From Porticoccaceae bacterium UBA1989 (GTDB lineage Bacteria > Pseudomonadota > Gammaproteobacteria > Pseudomonadales > Porticoccaceae), in the NCBI GenBank assembly GCA_002335945.1, contig DDDD01000177.1:1-8558 (forward strand): a DNA stretch of 8,558 bases, read 5' to 3'. Positions within the stretch are counted from its first letter, which is position 1, and the number at the start of each line of letters is the position of its first letter. A model generated the notes under the pieces. It made no database searches, had not been told where the DNA came from, and saw only the letters and a list, made by a program, of their open reading frames with translations. This document shows, piece after piece, positions 1 through 5,488 of this stretch. The translations under genes and the position numbers were made by a program.

Positions 1-10
1 TTATCGCGGC

Positions 11-15
11 CCTCC
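11..15 (-). promoter_or_regulatory. possible Shine-Dalgarno for the gene off the left edge (spoT expected)
   Basis: The minus strand reads GGGGGAGGG just after the rpoZ stop, with GGAGG at 15-11. No ATG, GTG or TTG follows inside the window, so any start codon lies just past position 1, at least 10 nt from GGAGG. In related gammaproteobacteria the gene after rpoZ is spoT, the bifunctional (p)ppGpp synthase/hydrolase. That identity is inferred from gene order only, because none of its codons are present. Confidence 0.3.
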
Positions 16-34
16 CCCGTTTCTGAGTGGAGCT

Positions 35-325
35 TTAAACTGTTGGCTCTTGCGGCGTCGCTGTTCCTTCGGCAGTCACTTCGGCAGTCTCTTCAACTGC
101 ATCAACAATTTCGTAGTCTTGAACGACTTCAGTGAGGATGTCGGCAGTCACTAAGCCCTGTGCAATTTCGCGCAGCGCGATAACAGTAGGCTTATCATTT
201 TCTTCGTCAACCAATGCAGGACGACCTTCAACAGCCAGTTGACGTGCACGTTTGGAGCCAACCATGACTAATTCAAAACGGTTATCTACGTGATCCAAAC
301 AATCTTCTACAGTAATGCGAGCCAT
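35..325 (-). CDS. rpoZ: DNA-directed RNA polymerase omega subunit
   Basis: This is the 96-aa omega subunit, which binds the C-terminal region of beta-prime, helps core RNA polymerase assemble and in proteobacteria contributes to a ppGpp binding site. The N-terminus MARITVEDC is diagnostic. It is followed by the conserved segments NRFELVMVGSKRARQL (about residues 15-30) and the KPTVIALREIA helix (about 45-55). The acidic, Ala/Thr/Glu-rich tail after residue 65 is variable in the family. The length is normal. The ATG at 325-323 follows GGCGGA (337-332) at 6-nt spacing, an acceptable Shine-Dalgarno sequence. The gene lies 93 bp downstream of gmk in the same direction and just before the expected spoT, the usual gmk-rpoZ-spoT order. 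This links omega, GDP supply and (p)ppGpp metabolism in one transcriptional neighbourhood. Confidence 0.97.
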   Translation of the reverse strand: MARITVEDCLDHVDNRFELVMVGSKRARQLAVEGRPALVDEENDKPTVIALREIAQGLVTADILTEVVQDYEIVDAVEETAEVTAEGTATPQEPTV

Positions 326-346
326 TTTATATCCGCCAGTCTAAAT

Positions 347-367
347 AATTTGATCGAAAATTTGATC
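347..367. repeat. 9-bp direct repeat AATTTGATC upstream of rpoZ
   Basis: AATTTGATC occurs at 347-355 and again at 359-367, a 12-bp period, in the gmk-rpoZ gap. The shorter core ATTTGATC recurs at 1034-1041, just upstream of the gmk start. Two helical-phase copies could form a small binding site, but AT-rich intergenic DNA gives such repeats by chance. No function is claimed. Confidence 0.3.
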
Positions 368-374
368 TATCAGT

Positions 375-389
375 GCAGCGAAATGCTGC
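375..389 (-). other. small hairpin in the gmk-rpoZ gap
   Basis: GCAGC and GCTGC form a perfect 5-bp stem around a 5-nt loop, 30 nt after the gmk stop on the minus strand. No T-run follows in the transcribed direction, so it is unlikely to be an intrinsic terminator. Read-through from gmk into rpoZ is therefore expected. Confidence 0.3.
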
Positions 390-418
390 CAGTCCGCTAG
401 TTTACCTAAAGACGGGGG

Positions 419-1027
419 TTACGACAATAAATCTAGTAGTAATTTTTCTATGCCCTGAACCGGTTGTCGGCAGCGTGTGGCCGTAATAATAGCTTCGAGT
501 TCATTACTTGCCACAGCAAAGTCGTCATTGATTAGCAGATAGTCCGCTTCGACATAGTGACTCATTTCTTCGGTGGCGGCGGCGATACGGTTTGCAATCA
601 CGTCGGCGTCGTCTTGCCCGCGGCCATGAAGGCGTTCATGGAGGGCCTTTTTGGAAGGGGGTAGTATAAAAATACTTTTGCTTTCGGGGAATCTGCGTCG
701 CACCTGCTCTGCGCCCTGCCAGTCAATTTCGAGAATGACATCGGTTCCTGCGGCCAATGTGCTTTTGACCCACTGCTCTGATGTGCCATAAAAATTACCA
801 AACACTTCGGCATGTTCGAGAAAGGCATTGTCGCCGGTCATGGTCAAAAATTCATCATGGCTGACAAAATGGTAGTCGGTGCCGTCTGTTTCGCCGGGCC
901 TGCAAACTCTGGTGGTATGTGAGACCGACGCTTGAATATTTTCCATGCGGCCGAGTATCTCGTTCACCAGGCTGGTTTTACCTGCACCTGAGGGTGCTGA
1001 AATAATAAATAATGTGCCGTTGCCCAT
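419..1027 (-). CDS. gmk: guanylate kinase
   Basis: Guanylate kinase phosphorylates GMP to GDP with ATP and is essential for GTP, dGTP and (p)ppGpp supply. The 202-aa length is typical. The P-loop is SAPSGAGKTS at residues 10-19. The GMP-binding region, about residues 36-55, contains SHTTR, RPGE and DGTDYHF. The segment VILEIDWQGA (97-106) and the arginine-bearing lid ERLHGRGQDD (131-140) also fit the family. The ATG at 1027-1025 places the P-loop about 10 residues in, as in other family members. Its Shine-Dalgarno is weak. A 104-bp gap separates it from the upstream S1/P1 nuclease, so it may carry its own promoter as well as receiving read-through. In relatives gmk usually follows yicC directly, whereas here a nuclease gene intervenes. 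Confidence 0.98.
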   Translation of the reverse strand: MGNGTLFIISAPSGAGKTSLVNEILGRMENIQASVSHTTRVCRPGETDGTDYHFVSHDEFLTMTGDNAFLEHAEVFGNFYGTSEQWVKSTLAAGTDVILEIDWQGAEQVRRRFPESKSIFILPPSKKALHERLHGRGQDDADVIANRIAAATEEMSHYVEADYLLINDDFAVASNELEAIITATRCRQPVQGIEKLLLDLLS

Positions 1028-1131
1028 AATGCGATTTGATCCAGTGCTTAAAAATAGGGTTATTAAATGACAATGTTCCGTGAAGCTAATTATTCCAGAT
1101 TCTTGGCCTGCTGTAATAAAAATTTCCCTCT
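1028..1131 (-). promoter_or_regulatory. intergenic region with a weak candidate gmk promoter
   Basis: This 104-bp AT-rich gap precedes gmk. On the minus strand TTGTCA (1073-1068) is a fair -35, but the hexamer 17 bp further on (TAAGCA, 1050-1045) is a poor -10. I see no GC-rich stem followed by a T-run, so there is no obvious terminator after the nuclease gene. A local gmk promoter is plausible from the size and composition but is not demonstrated. Confidence 0.25.
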
Positions 1132-1941
1132 CTATTGTTGATCGCTGCCTCTGGGGTCGAAAATACGGTTGAGGCGATCGGCGAGACGCCGCCCAGCCAT
1201 CAATAGGCGTCGTTCAATAATGGGCTTGTTGCGCTTGATATAGGCTGGGCCAATCAGTCTGGGATTGCGCTTGCCGTTGGGGCTAAAATTATAGATATGG
1301 CGGCGCAGGACTTTTGATTCAAGCGCCCAGTCCTGGAAATCAGCGATGTGCCAAGCGGGTTTAGCGGTACCCGATCGATCCAGCTTCTCGCTGTATTGTT
1401 CGGGACTTTTATTTTCGGTGTTGATAATCAGACTATCCCAGACAGTATGCAGGTTGCTGGATTTAGACTGTTTGAGCCATTTCACTGGGATGCTATTGCC
1501 GCCGCGATCGTCCCGCCGGCCCACATGCAGTGGCTGATGAATATCCGCCACAAAATGCACAAAGAACGCCAGGGCTTCCCATTGCTGCTTTTTTGGCAGC
1601 TGGGGATTCTGTAGTTCTGCGTAGAAGTATTCTAGGGCGGTAAGCACGTCGCCATCTCGATGACGGGGAAAATCTTTAAACTGTTCTTTGTCGTCAATAC
1701 TCACGTAATGCCAATACTTGGATTGCTCCCACACTGAAACATAACGAATGCGGTCGGGCCAGACTGACAGCTTGGCGAGGCTGTCGCCGTCGGTTATGGC
1801 GTTAATCGCGAGGGCGGTTTTTATACTGAGATGGTTCTCGGCAATCTGACTAACAATGCGGTGGCCGTCTGCGCCAAAGGACAGTGCCTGGCTACTCAGC
1901 AGGGCGAGCCAGACAAACAATGTGGGAATGGCTCTGTGCAT
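1132..1941 (-). CDS. secreted S1/P1-family zinc nuclease
   Basis: This is predicted to be a periplasmic or secreted trinuclear-zinc nuclease that cuts single-stranded DNA and RNA to 5'-mononucleotides. A signal peptide spans residues 1-21 (hydrophobic core FVWLALL, A-x-S site QALS), giving a mature N-terminus FGADGH. The zinc ligands match P1 nuclease in order and spacing: H27 (GHR), D63 (WPD), H78 (WHYV), H129-x3-D133-x5-H139 within HFVADIHQPLHVG, and H165-x3-D169 (LHTVWD). The mature first residue is Phe (F22) where P1 has Trp. Since that position coordinates zinc through main-chain atoms, the site can still form. The mature protein has no cysteine and a basic C-terminus. The start overlaps the yicC stop as TAATG and lacks a clear Shine-Dalgarno, so translation is probably coupled to yicC. 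Its place between yicC and gmk is unusual. Confidence 0.94.
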   Translation of the reverse strand: MHRAIPTLFVWLALLSSQALSFGADGHRIVSQIAENHLSIKTALAINAITDGDSLAKLSVWPDRIRYVSVWEQSKYWHYVSIDDKEQFKDFPRHRDGDVLTALEYFYAELQNPQLPKKQQWEALAFFVHFVADIHQPLHVGRRDDRGGNSIPVKWLKQSKSSNLHTVWDSLIINTENKSPEQYSEKLDRSGTAKPAWHIADFQDWALESKVLRRHIYNFSPNGKRNPRLIGPAYIKRNKPIIERRLLMAGRRLADRLNRIFDPRGSDQQ

Positions 1942-2804
1942 TATTCGATATTCTGAATCTGCTCACGCATCTGTTCGATAAGGACTTTGAGTTCGACAGA
2001 TGCCTGAGTGGTTACGCCGGCGATGGATTTTGAACCCAAGGTATTGGCTTCGCGGTTGAGTTCTTGCATCAAAAAATCCAGACGCCGACCAATGGACTCT
2101 TCGCTACTGAGCACTCGGCGAATTTCGCTGATATGGGCTTCGAGACGGTCGAGCTCTTCATCGACATCGGCGCGGTTGGAGATGATGACCATTTCCTGCT
2201 CTAGCCGGTCTTCGTCGACCTGGGCACGCAGGCTTTCAAGTTTTTCGTTGAGACGTACGCGCTGATGCTCAAGAATGCTCGGAAGATTCTCGCGCACTAC
2301 GGCGACCTGGGTTTCTATGCCTACCAAACGCTGCTCTATCATCTCACCGAGTTTGTCGCCTTCGCGCTGACGGCCTTCGAGCAATTGATCAACGGTTTCT
2401 TTAAAGGTTTGTATCGCCCCTTTGTGTAGGCTGTCGCTTTCAACATCTTGATCTTTAAGGATGCCAGGCCAGCGCATAATTTCCAGGGGCGAGATTGGCG
2501 CTGGGTTTTTAAGTTCCCCGGCCATCTGCTCGGCAATATCAATATAGCGCTTGGCCAGTTCCATATCGGCGCTGACAGTTGTGTCGCTATTATTAAAGGC
2601 GACCTGCAACGAGATATCGACCTTGCCGCGAGTTAGCTTTTTACGGGCAATTTCACGCAGCTGCATTTCAACGTCGCGCAGGGTTTCTGGCAGGCGGAAG
2701 CCTGTTTCCAAAAAGCGGTGGTTTACCGAGCGCAGTTCGCAGGAGACTGATCCCCAGGTAAAATCTACGGTATGTCTGGCAAATGCGGTCATGCTGCGTG
2801 GCAT
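1941..2804 (-). CDS. yicC: YicC/YloC family endoribonuclease
   Basis: The 287-aa protein has the usual family length. YicC/YloC proteins have been described as endoribonucleases, with roles in RNA turnover and stationary phase; its substrate here is unknown. The N-terminal YicC domain opens with MPRSMTAFAR and holds ELRSVNHRFLE (23-33) and RGKVDI (59-64). A charged helical middle (about 130-230) leads to the C-terminal DUF1732 region. That region includes DVDEELDRLEAH (213-224), the hallmark LDFLMQELNREANT (242-255) and a VELKVLIEQMREQIQNIE tail. The ATG at 2804-2802 follows GGAAAG with good spacing. It is the first minus-strand gene after the divergent region shared with rph, a common partner. 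Its stop codon shares a base with the nuclease start. Confidence 0.96.
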   Translation of the reverse strand: MPRSMTAFARHTVDFTWGSVSCELRSVNHRFLETGFRLPETLRDVEMQLREIARKKLTRGKVDISLQVAFNNSDTTVSADMELAKRYIDIAEQMAGELKNPAPISPLEIMRWPGILKDQDVESDSLHKGAIQTFKETVDQLLEGRQREGDKLGEMIEQRLVGIETQVAVVRENLPSILEHQRVRLNEKLESLRAQVDEDRLEQEMVIISNRADVDEELDRLEAHISEIRRVLSSEESIGRRLDFLMQELNREANTLGSKSIAGVTTQASVELKVLIEQMREQIQNIE

Positions 2805-2829
2805 ATTCTTTCCAATCTAAATATTTATG

Positions 2830-2854
2830 AGCCGCCATGGTAACAAAGGCGGTT
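2830..2854. other. inverted repeat in the yicC-rph divergent region
   Basis: AGCCGCC (2830-2836) pairs with GGCGGTT (2848-2854). This gives a 7-bp stem with one G-T wobble around an 11-nt loop. It sits between the divergent starts, about 26 nt upstream of yicC and just before the candidate rph -35. It could be a protein-binding palindrome or a leader hairpin of yicC mRNA. No T-run follows on either strand, so it is not a terminator. Confidence 0.35.
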
Positions 2855-2879
2855 AACTGGGTGGTAGATTTGCTACAAT
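2853..2879 (+). promoter_or_regulatory. candidate extended -10 promoter for rph-pyrE
   Basis: TACAAT (2874-2879) is a good sigma-70 -10 and is preceded by TG one base upstream (2871-2872), an extended -10. The -35-like TTAACT (2853-2858) lies 15 bp upstream, shorter than ideal, which the extended -10 could offset. Transcription would begin around 2886, leaving a leader of about 37 nt before the rph ATG. An ATTTGC/GCAAAT palindrome overlaps the -10. Confidence 0.5.
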
Positions 2880-2899
2880 TCTGGCAAATTTTTTAGCAA
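2868..2899. repeat. nested inverted repeats over the rph -10 element
   Basis: Two exact 6-bp inverted repeats share this stretch: ATTTGC (2868-2873) with GCAAAT (2884-2889), and TTGCTA (2870-2875) with TAGCAA (2894-2899). Both left arms lie on the candidate extended -10 and the right arms fall near or after the expected start site. This is the geometry of a repressor operator, or of two alternative leader folds. The binding factor, if any, is unknown. Confidence 0.35.
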
Positions 2900-2910
2900 C
2901 CTCACTTTCC

Positions 2911-2914
2911 AGGA
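2911..2914 (+). promoter_or_regulatory. rph ribosome binding site
   Basis: AGGA lies 8 nt before the ATG at 2923. This supports that start and gives the N-terminus MNRPSGRRPEQLR expected of RNase PH. Confidence 0.7.
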
Positions 2915-2922
2915 TACGCATT

Positions 2923-3642
2923 ATGAACAGACCTAGTGGCAGACGCCCAGAACAGCTTCGCCAAGTAAAGATTACTCGTGATTTTACCTGTCATGCGGAG
3001 GGCTCTGTGTTGGTTGAGTTCGGAAATACTAAGGTGATCTGTACGGCCAGTGTTGAACCTGGTGTGCCGCGATTTTTGCGCGGCAAAGGCGAGGGTTGGG
3101 TGACGGCCGAATACGGTATGCTGCCACGTTCTACCAATAGTCGTATGGGCCGTGAAGCGTCGCGGGGCAAACAGAGTGGCCGCACTCAGGAAATTCAGCG
3201 TTTAATTGGTCGCTCGTTGCGGGCCGCCATAGATATGAAGAAGCTGGGTGAGTTCACTATTAACATCGATTGTGATGTGATCCAGGCCGATGGCGGTACT
3301 CGTACTGCTTCAATTACTGGTGCCATGGTTGCCTTGGTCGATGCGATTCGTCATTTGCAGCGCAAGAAATCAATCACTAGCGATCCGCTGGTCAGTATGA
3401 TTGCTTCTGTGTCGGTAGGTGTTTACCAGGGGACTCCTGTGTTGGATTTGGATTACGCGGAAGACTCCAATGCTGAGACAGATATGAATGTAGTGATGAA
3501 CGCCGAGGGCGGGTTTATCGAAGTGCAGGGCACTGCTGAGGCTGCGCCGTTTAGTGCTGAAGAGTTAAACGGTATGTTAGATCTGGCGAAGCAGGGTATT
3601 GCCGATTTAGTGCGCGTTCAGAATATGGCTTTGGCGCAGTAA
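2923..3642 (+). CDS. rph: ribonuclease PH
   Basis: RNase PH is a phosphate-dependent 3'-5' exoribonuclease that trims tRNA 3' extensions, releasing nucleoside diphosphates. It works as a hexameric ring of dimers in the cytoplasm. The 239-aa length is standard and appears intact, unlike the frameshifted rph known in E. coli K-12. The family signatures are N-terminal RPSGRRPEQLR (3-13), EYGMLPRST (63-71), SGRTQEIQRLIGRSLR (85-100) and CDVIQADGGTRTASITGA (117-134). R87 and T126-R127 match the phosphate-binding residues. The acidic active-site segment LDLDYAEDSNAETDMNVVM spans 174-192, with D181 and D187. It is first in a plus-strand unit with pyrE 73 bp downstream and is divergent from yicC. The rph-pyrE order is widespread in gammaproteobacteria. 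Confidence 0.98.
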   Translation: MNRPSGRRPEQLRQVKITRDFTCHAEGSVLVEFGNTKVICTASVEPGVPRFLRGKGEGWVTAEYGMLPRSTNSRMGREASRGKQSGRTQEIQRLIGRSLRAAIDMKKLGEFTINIDCDVIQADGGTRTASITGAMVALVDAIRHLQRKKSITSDPLVSMIASVSVGVYQGTPVLDLDYAEDSNAETDMNVVMNAEGGFIEVQGTAEAAPFSAEELNGMLDLAKQGIADLVRVQNMALAQ

Positions 3643-3715
3643 GCGACAGACTTTAGATATTATAAATGTAGGCTACGAGCTAGCTAAAAATTTAACTGGG
3701 ATTTAAATTAGACCT

Positions 3716-4360
3716 ATGAAAAAGACCTATAAAACACAGTTTATCGATAATGCCCTCAATAGTGGCGCATTAAAGTTTGGTCAGTTCCGACTTAAATCTG
3801 GACGGATTTCCCCGCACTTTTTTAATGCCGGAGAATTCTATCAGGGTAAGGCCCTGGCTATTTTGGGTCGCTGTTATGCAGCAGCAATTATCGATTCGGG
3901 CATTAAGTTTGATGTGCTTTTTGGCCCAGCGTATAAAGGTATTGCTCTGGCGGCTGCAACTTCTGTCGCCTTAGCCGAGCATCATGATATGGATGTGCCA
4001 TACTGTTTTAATAGGAAAGAGGCAAAAAGTCACGGCGAGGGTGGCACTCTGGTTGGCGCGCCTCTGGAAGGTCGGGTTTTAATTATTGATGATGTGATTA
4101 CTGCAGGCACGGCTATTCGAGAAGTGATGGGAATGGTTGAGCAGGCCGGTGCCGAGGCGGCAGGCGTGGTAATAGGCCTGGACCGCAAAGAGCGTGGAGC
4201 TTCGAAAAAGTCTGCGATACAGGAAGTGGAGAAGCAGTATTCTATTCCAGTAATCAGCATTATTGATATGAACGATATTTTGACCTATCTCAAATCTGAG
4301 CCCACCATGAAAACAGTGGTTAAAGAGATTAAAACTTATCGGAAAGAGTACGGCGTATGA
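3716..4360 (+). CDS. pyrE: orotate phosphoribosyltransferase
   Basis: This enzyme joins orotate to PRPP to make orotidine 5'-monophosphate, the fifth step of de novo UMP synthesis. The 214-aa length is typical. Visible motifs are the orotate-binding N-terminus (LKSGRISPHFFNAG, 26-39), GPAYKG (70-75) with K73, and the mobile catalytic loop NRKEAKSHGEGG (99-110). The PRPP-binding signature VLIIDDVITAGTA lies at 121-133. The ATG at 3716 has a weak Shine-Dalgarno sequence. The gap after rph (3643-3715) is AT-rich and lacks the GC-rich stem plus T-run used for UTP-sensitive attenuation of E. coli pyrE, so that control is not evident. No crc/exonuclease III gene separates rph and pyrE, which (from memory) is the Pseudomonas arrangement. 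Its TGA overlaps the next ATG as ATGA. Confidence 0.98.
   Translation: MKKTYKTQFIDNALNSGALKFGQFRLKSGRISPHFFNAGEFYQGKALAILGRCYAAAIIDSGIKFDVLFGPAYKGIALAAATSVALAEHHDMDVPYCFNRKEAKSHGEGGTLVGAPLEGRVLIIDDVITAGTAIREVMGMVEQAGAEAAGVVIGLDRKERGASKKSAIQEVEKQYSIPVISIIDMNDILTYLKSEPTMKTVVKEIKTYRKEYGV
4341..4348 (+). promoter_or_regulatory. ribosome binding site of the DUF4124-like gene, inside pyrE
   Basis: GGAAAGAG lies within the last codons of pyrE, 8 nt before the ATG at 4357, and fixes that start. With the ATGA stop/start overlap it suggests both independent initiation and coupling to pyrE. Confidence 0.65.
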
Positions 4361-4923
4361 TAAAAACGGTATGGCTTCTATTATTGTTGGTGACCCCCTG
4401 GGTTGCCGCAAAAGAGCTTTACCGTTACCAAGACAGCGCCGGGCTTATGGTGACCAGCGATACTCTGTCGCCTGAAGCCGCTGCCAATGGTTATGATATC
4501 GTTAATGAGCAGGGACGTGTGCTGCAGCGGTTGGGCCCTCGGGCCCTGCCATCTAAAAGCTCTGAACAGAGCGAACAGGATCAGTACCTGTTATCTAGTT
4601 TTAGTAAAGTCGATGAAATAAGCATTTTAAAGAATCGTAAGCTCGAGTTGTTGGCCCGGGATATTAAGCACCTGCTCAGCAATATCAAAGGCTTGATGGC
4701 TCGGGAAGATGAGATCGCTCAAGAGGCGGTCAATATGGAAATGGCGGGTGAGCCTGTCTCTCAATCCATTCTTGCTCAGATTGCTCAGGTGCAAAAATCT
4801 AGGCAGGAAATAGAGCAGCTACTCTCGGACCGACAGCAGGATCAGCGCACTACCGCTGACCTTTATCAATACTACGAACAACGATTTCGCGAGCTACTTA
4901 GTCAGCAAACATCTGCGCCGTAA
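4357..4923 (+). CDS. exported DUF4124-like coiled-coil protein
   Basis: This 188-aa protein has no assigned function. A signal peptide covers residues 1-18 (core VWLLLLLV, cleavage after VAA), so export to the periplasm is predicted. There is no lipobox cysteine. Residues 19-62 (ELYRYQDSAGLMVTSDT, then NGYDIVNEQGRVLQRL) resemble the DUF4124 pattern of a small beta-rich domain with a Y-[KR]-[YW]-x-D-x-x-G core. From about 80 to 185 the chain is Gln/Glu/Leu-rich with few breaks and is likely a long coiled coil. The gene shares ATGA with the pyrE stop and has a good internal Shine-Dalgarno, so it is co-translated with pyrE. No metabolic link is apparent; it may be a passenger using pyrE expression. 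Its 3' end overlaps the convergent slmA by 26 bp. The DUF4124 assignment is by eye. Confidence 0.75.
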   Translation: MIKTVWLLLLLVTPWVAAKELYRYQDSAGLMVTSDTLSPEAAANGYDIVNEQGRVLQRLGPRALPSKSSEQSEQDQYLLSSFSKVDEISILKNRKLELLARDIKHLLSNIKGLMAREDEIAQEAVNMEMAGEPVSQSILAQIAQVQKSRQEIEQLLSDRQQDQRTTADLYQYYEQRFRELLSQQTSAP

Positions 4924-5488
4924 TGAGCGGCCATTGCTCGGCCCAATACTGAGTCGGCGGCTGCTTAAAGCCGGTGCGCACAAATTGACTGATCTTACCC
5001 TCAGCGCTAACCAGCATAAGATTCGCCGCCACTGATACGGATACATTGAGCTTTAAACCGTCTCGGAGTTCGGCTTCTCGCAGGCTCTGCTTTAACTGAG
5101 ATTCCAAGCGATCAAAAAACACCGCCACACGTTCGTGGAGTCGACCGGTTTCTCCGGTGAGAGCATCTCCGTTGAGTATGCGGGAAATCCCTGGGTTCTT
5201 TTCTGAGAAGGTCAGTACTAGGCTGAGAATTCGATAACATTGATTAACCGCATCAGGCTCGTCGCTAACAATACTGCGCACCCGGGCAAAAATTGTTTCT
5301 TCAATAAATTCAATCAACCCTTCATACATGCGCGTCTTGCTCGGAAAGTGCCGATACAGGGCCGCTTCTGAAACGCCGACTTCTGCCGCCAGTGCCGCTG
5401 TGGTAATACGTCCGCCCCGAGAGGCTTCCAACATGCGCGCTAGAGCCTGAAGTATTTCCTGTGCGCGAGAACCTCTTTTGCCTGCCAT
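4898..5488 (-). CDS. slmA: nucleoid occlusion factor SlmA
   Basis: SlmA is a TetR-family DNA-binding protein that, bound to chromosomal SBS sites, blocks FtsZ ring assembly over the nucleoid. The 196-aa length matches the family. The helix-turn-helix region, residues 28-52, carries ITTAALAAEVGVSEAALYRH followed by FPSKT, nearly identical to E. coli SlmA. The segments LIEFIEE (58-64) and NPGISRILNGDAL (98-110) align with the E. coli FtsZ-interacting face. By my recalled alignment F61 and R69 are kept, while E. coli R101 is replaced by K97. The C-terminal WPLITAQM closely parallels E. coli WPLIAAQL. The start overlaps the argB stop as TGATG. AGGAG (5500-5496) is a strong Shine-Dalgarno but lies in a small hairpin. 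The 3' end overlaps the convergent DUF4124-like gene. Confidence 0.95.
   Translation of the reverse strand: MAGKRGSRAQEILQALARMLEASRGGRITTAALAAEVGVSEAALYRHFPSKTRMYEGLIEFIEETIFARVRSIVSDEPDAVNQCYRILSLVLTFSEKNPGISRILNGDALTGETGRLHERVAVFFDRLESQLKQSLREAELRDGLKLNVSVSVAANLMLVSAEGKISQFVRTGFKQPPTQYWAEQWPLITAQMFAD

Noticed and set aside
2805..2847. TTGTTA-17 bp-TATTTA on the minus strand as a yicC promoter
   Set aside because: Although the spacing is ideal, the -10 ends only 13 nt before the ATG, which would put the start of transcription on the Shine-Dalgarno sequence. A yicC promoter further upstream is more likely.
4079..4411. Minus-strand open frame (110 codons) opposite pyrE
   Set aside because: It covers the PRPP-binding signature of pyrE in antisense; the protein shows no family features.
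4533..4546. GGGCCC-TC-GGGCCC, a strong self-complementary stretch
   Set aside because: It lies in the middle of the DUF4124-like gene and encodes ordinary residues (GPRA). There is no T-run and no nearby gene boundary, so it is most likely a coding coincidence.
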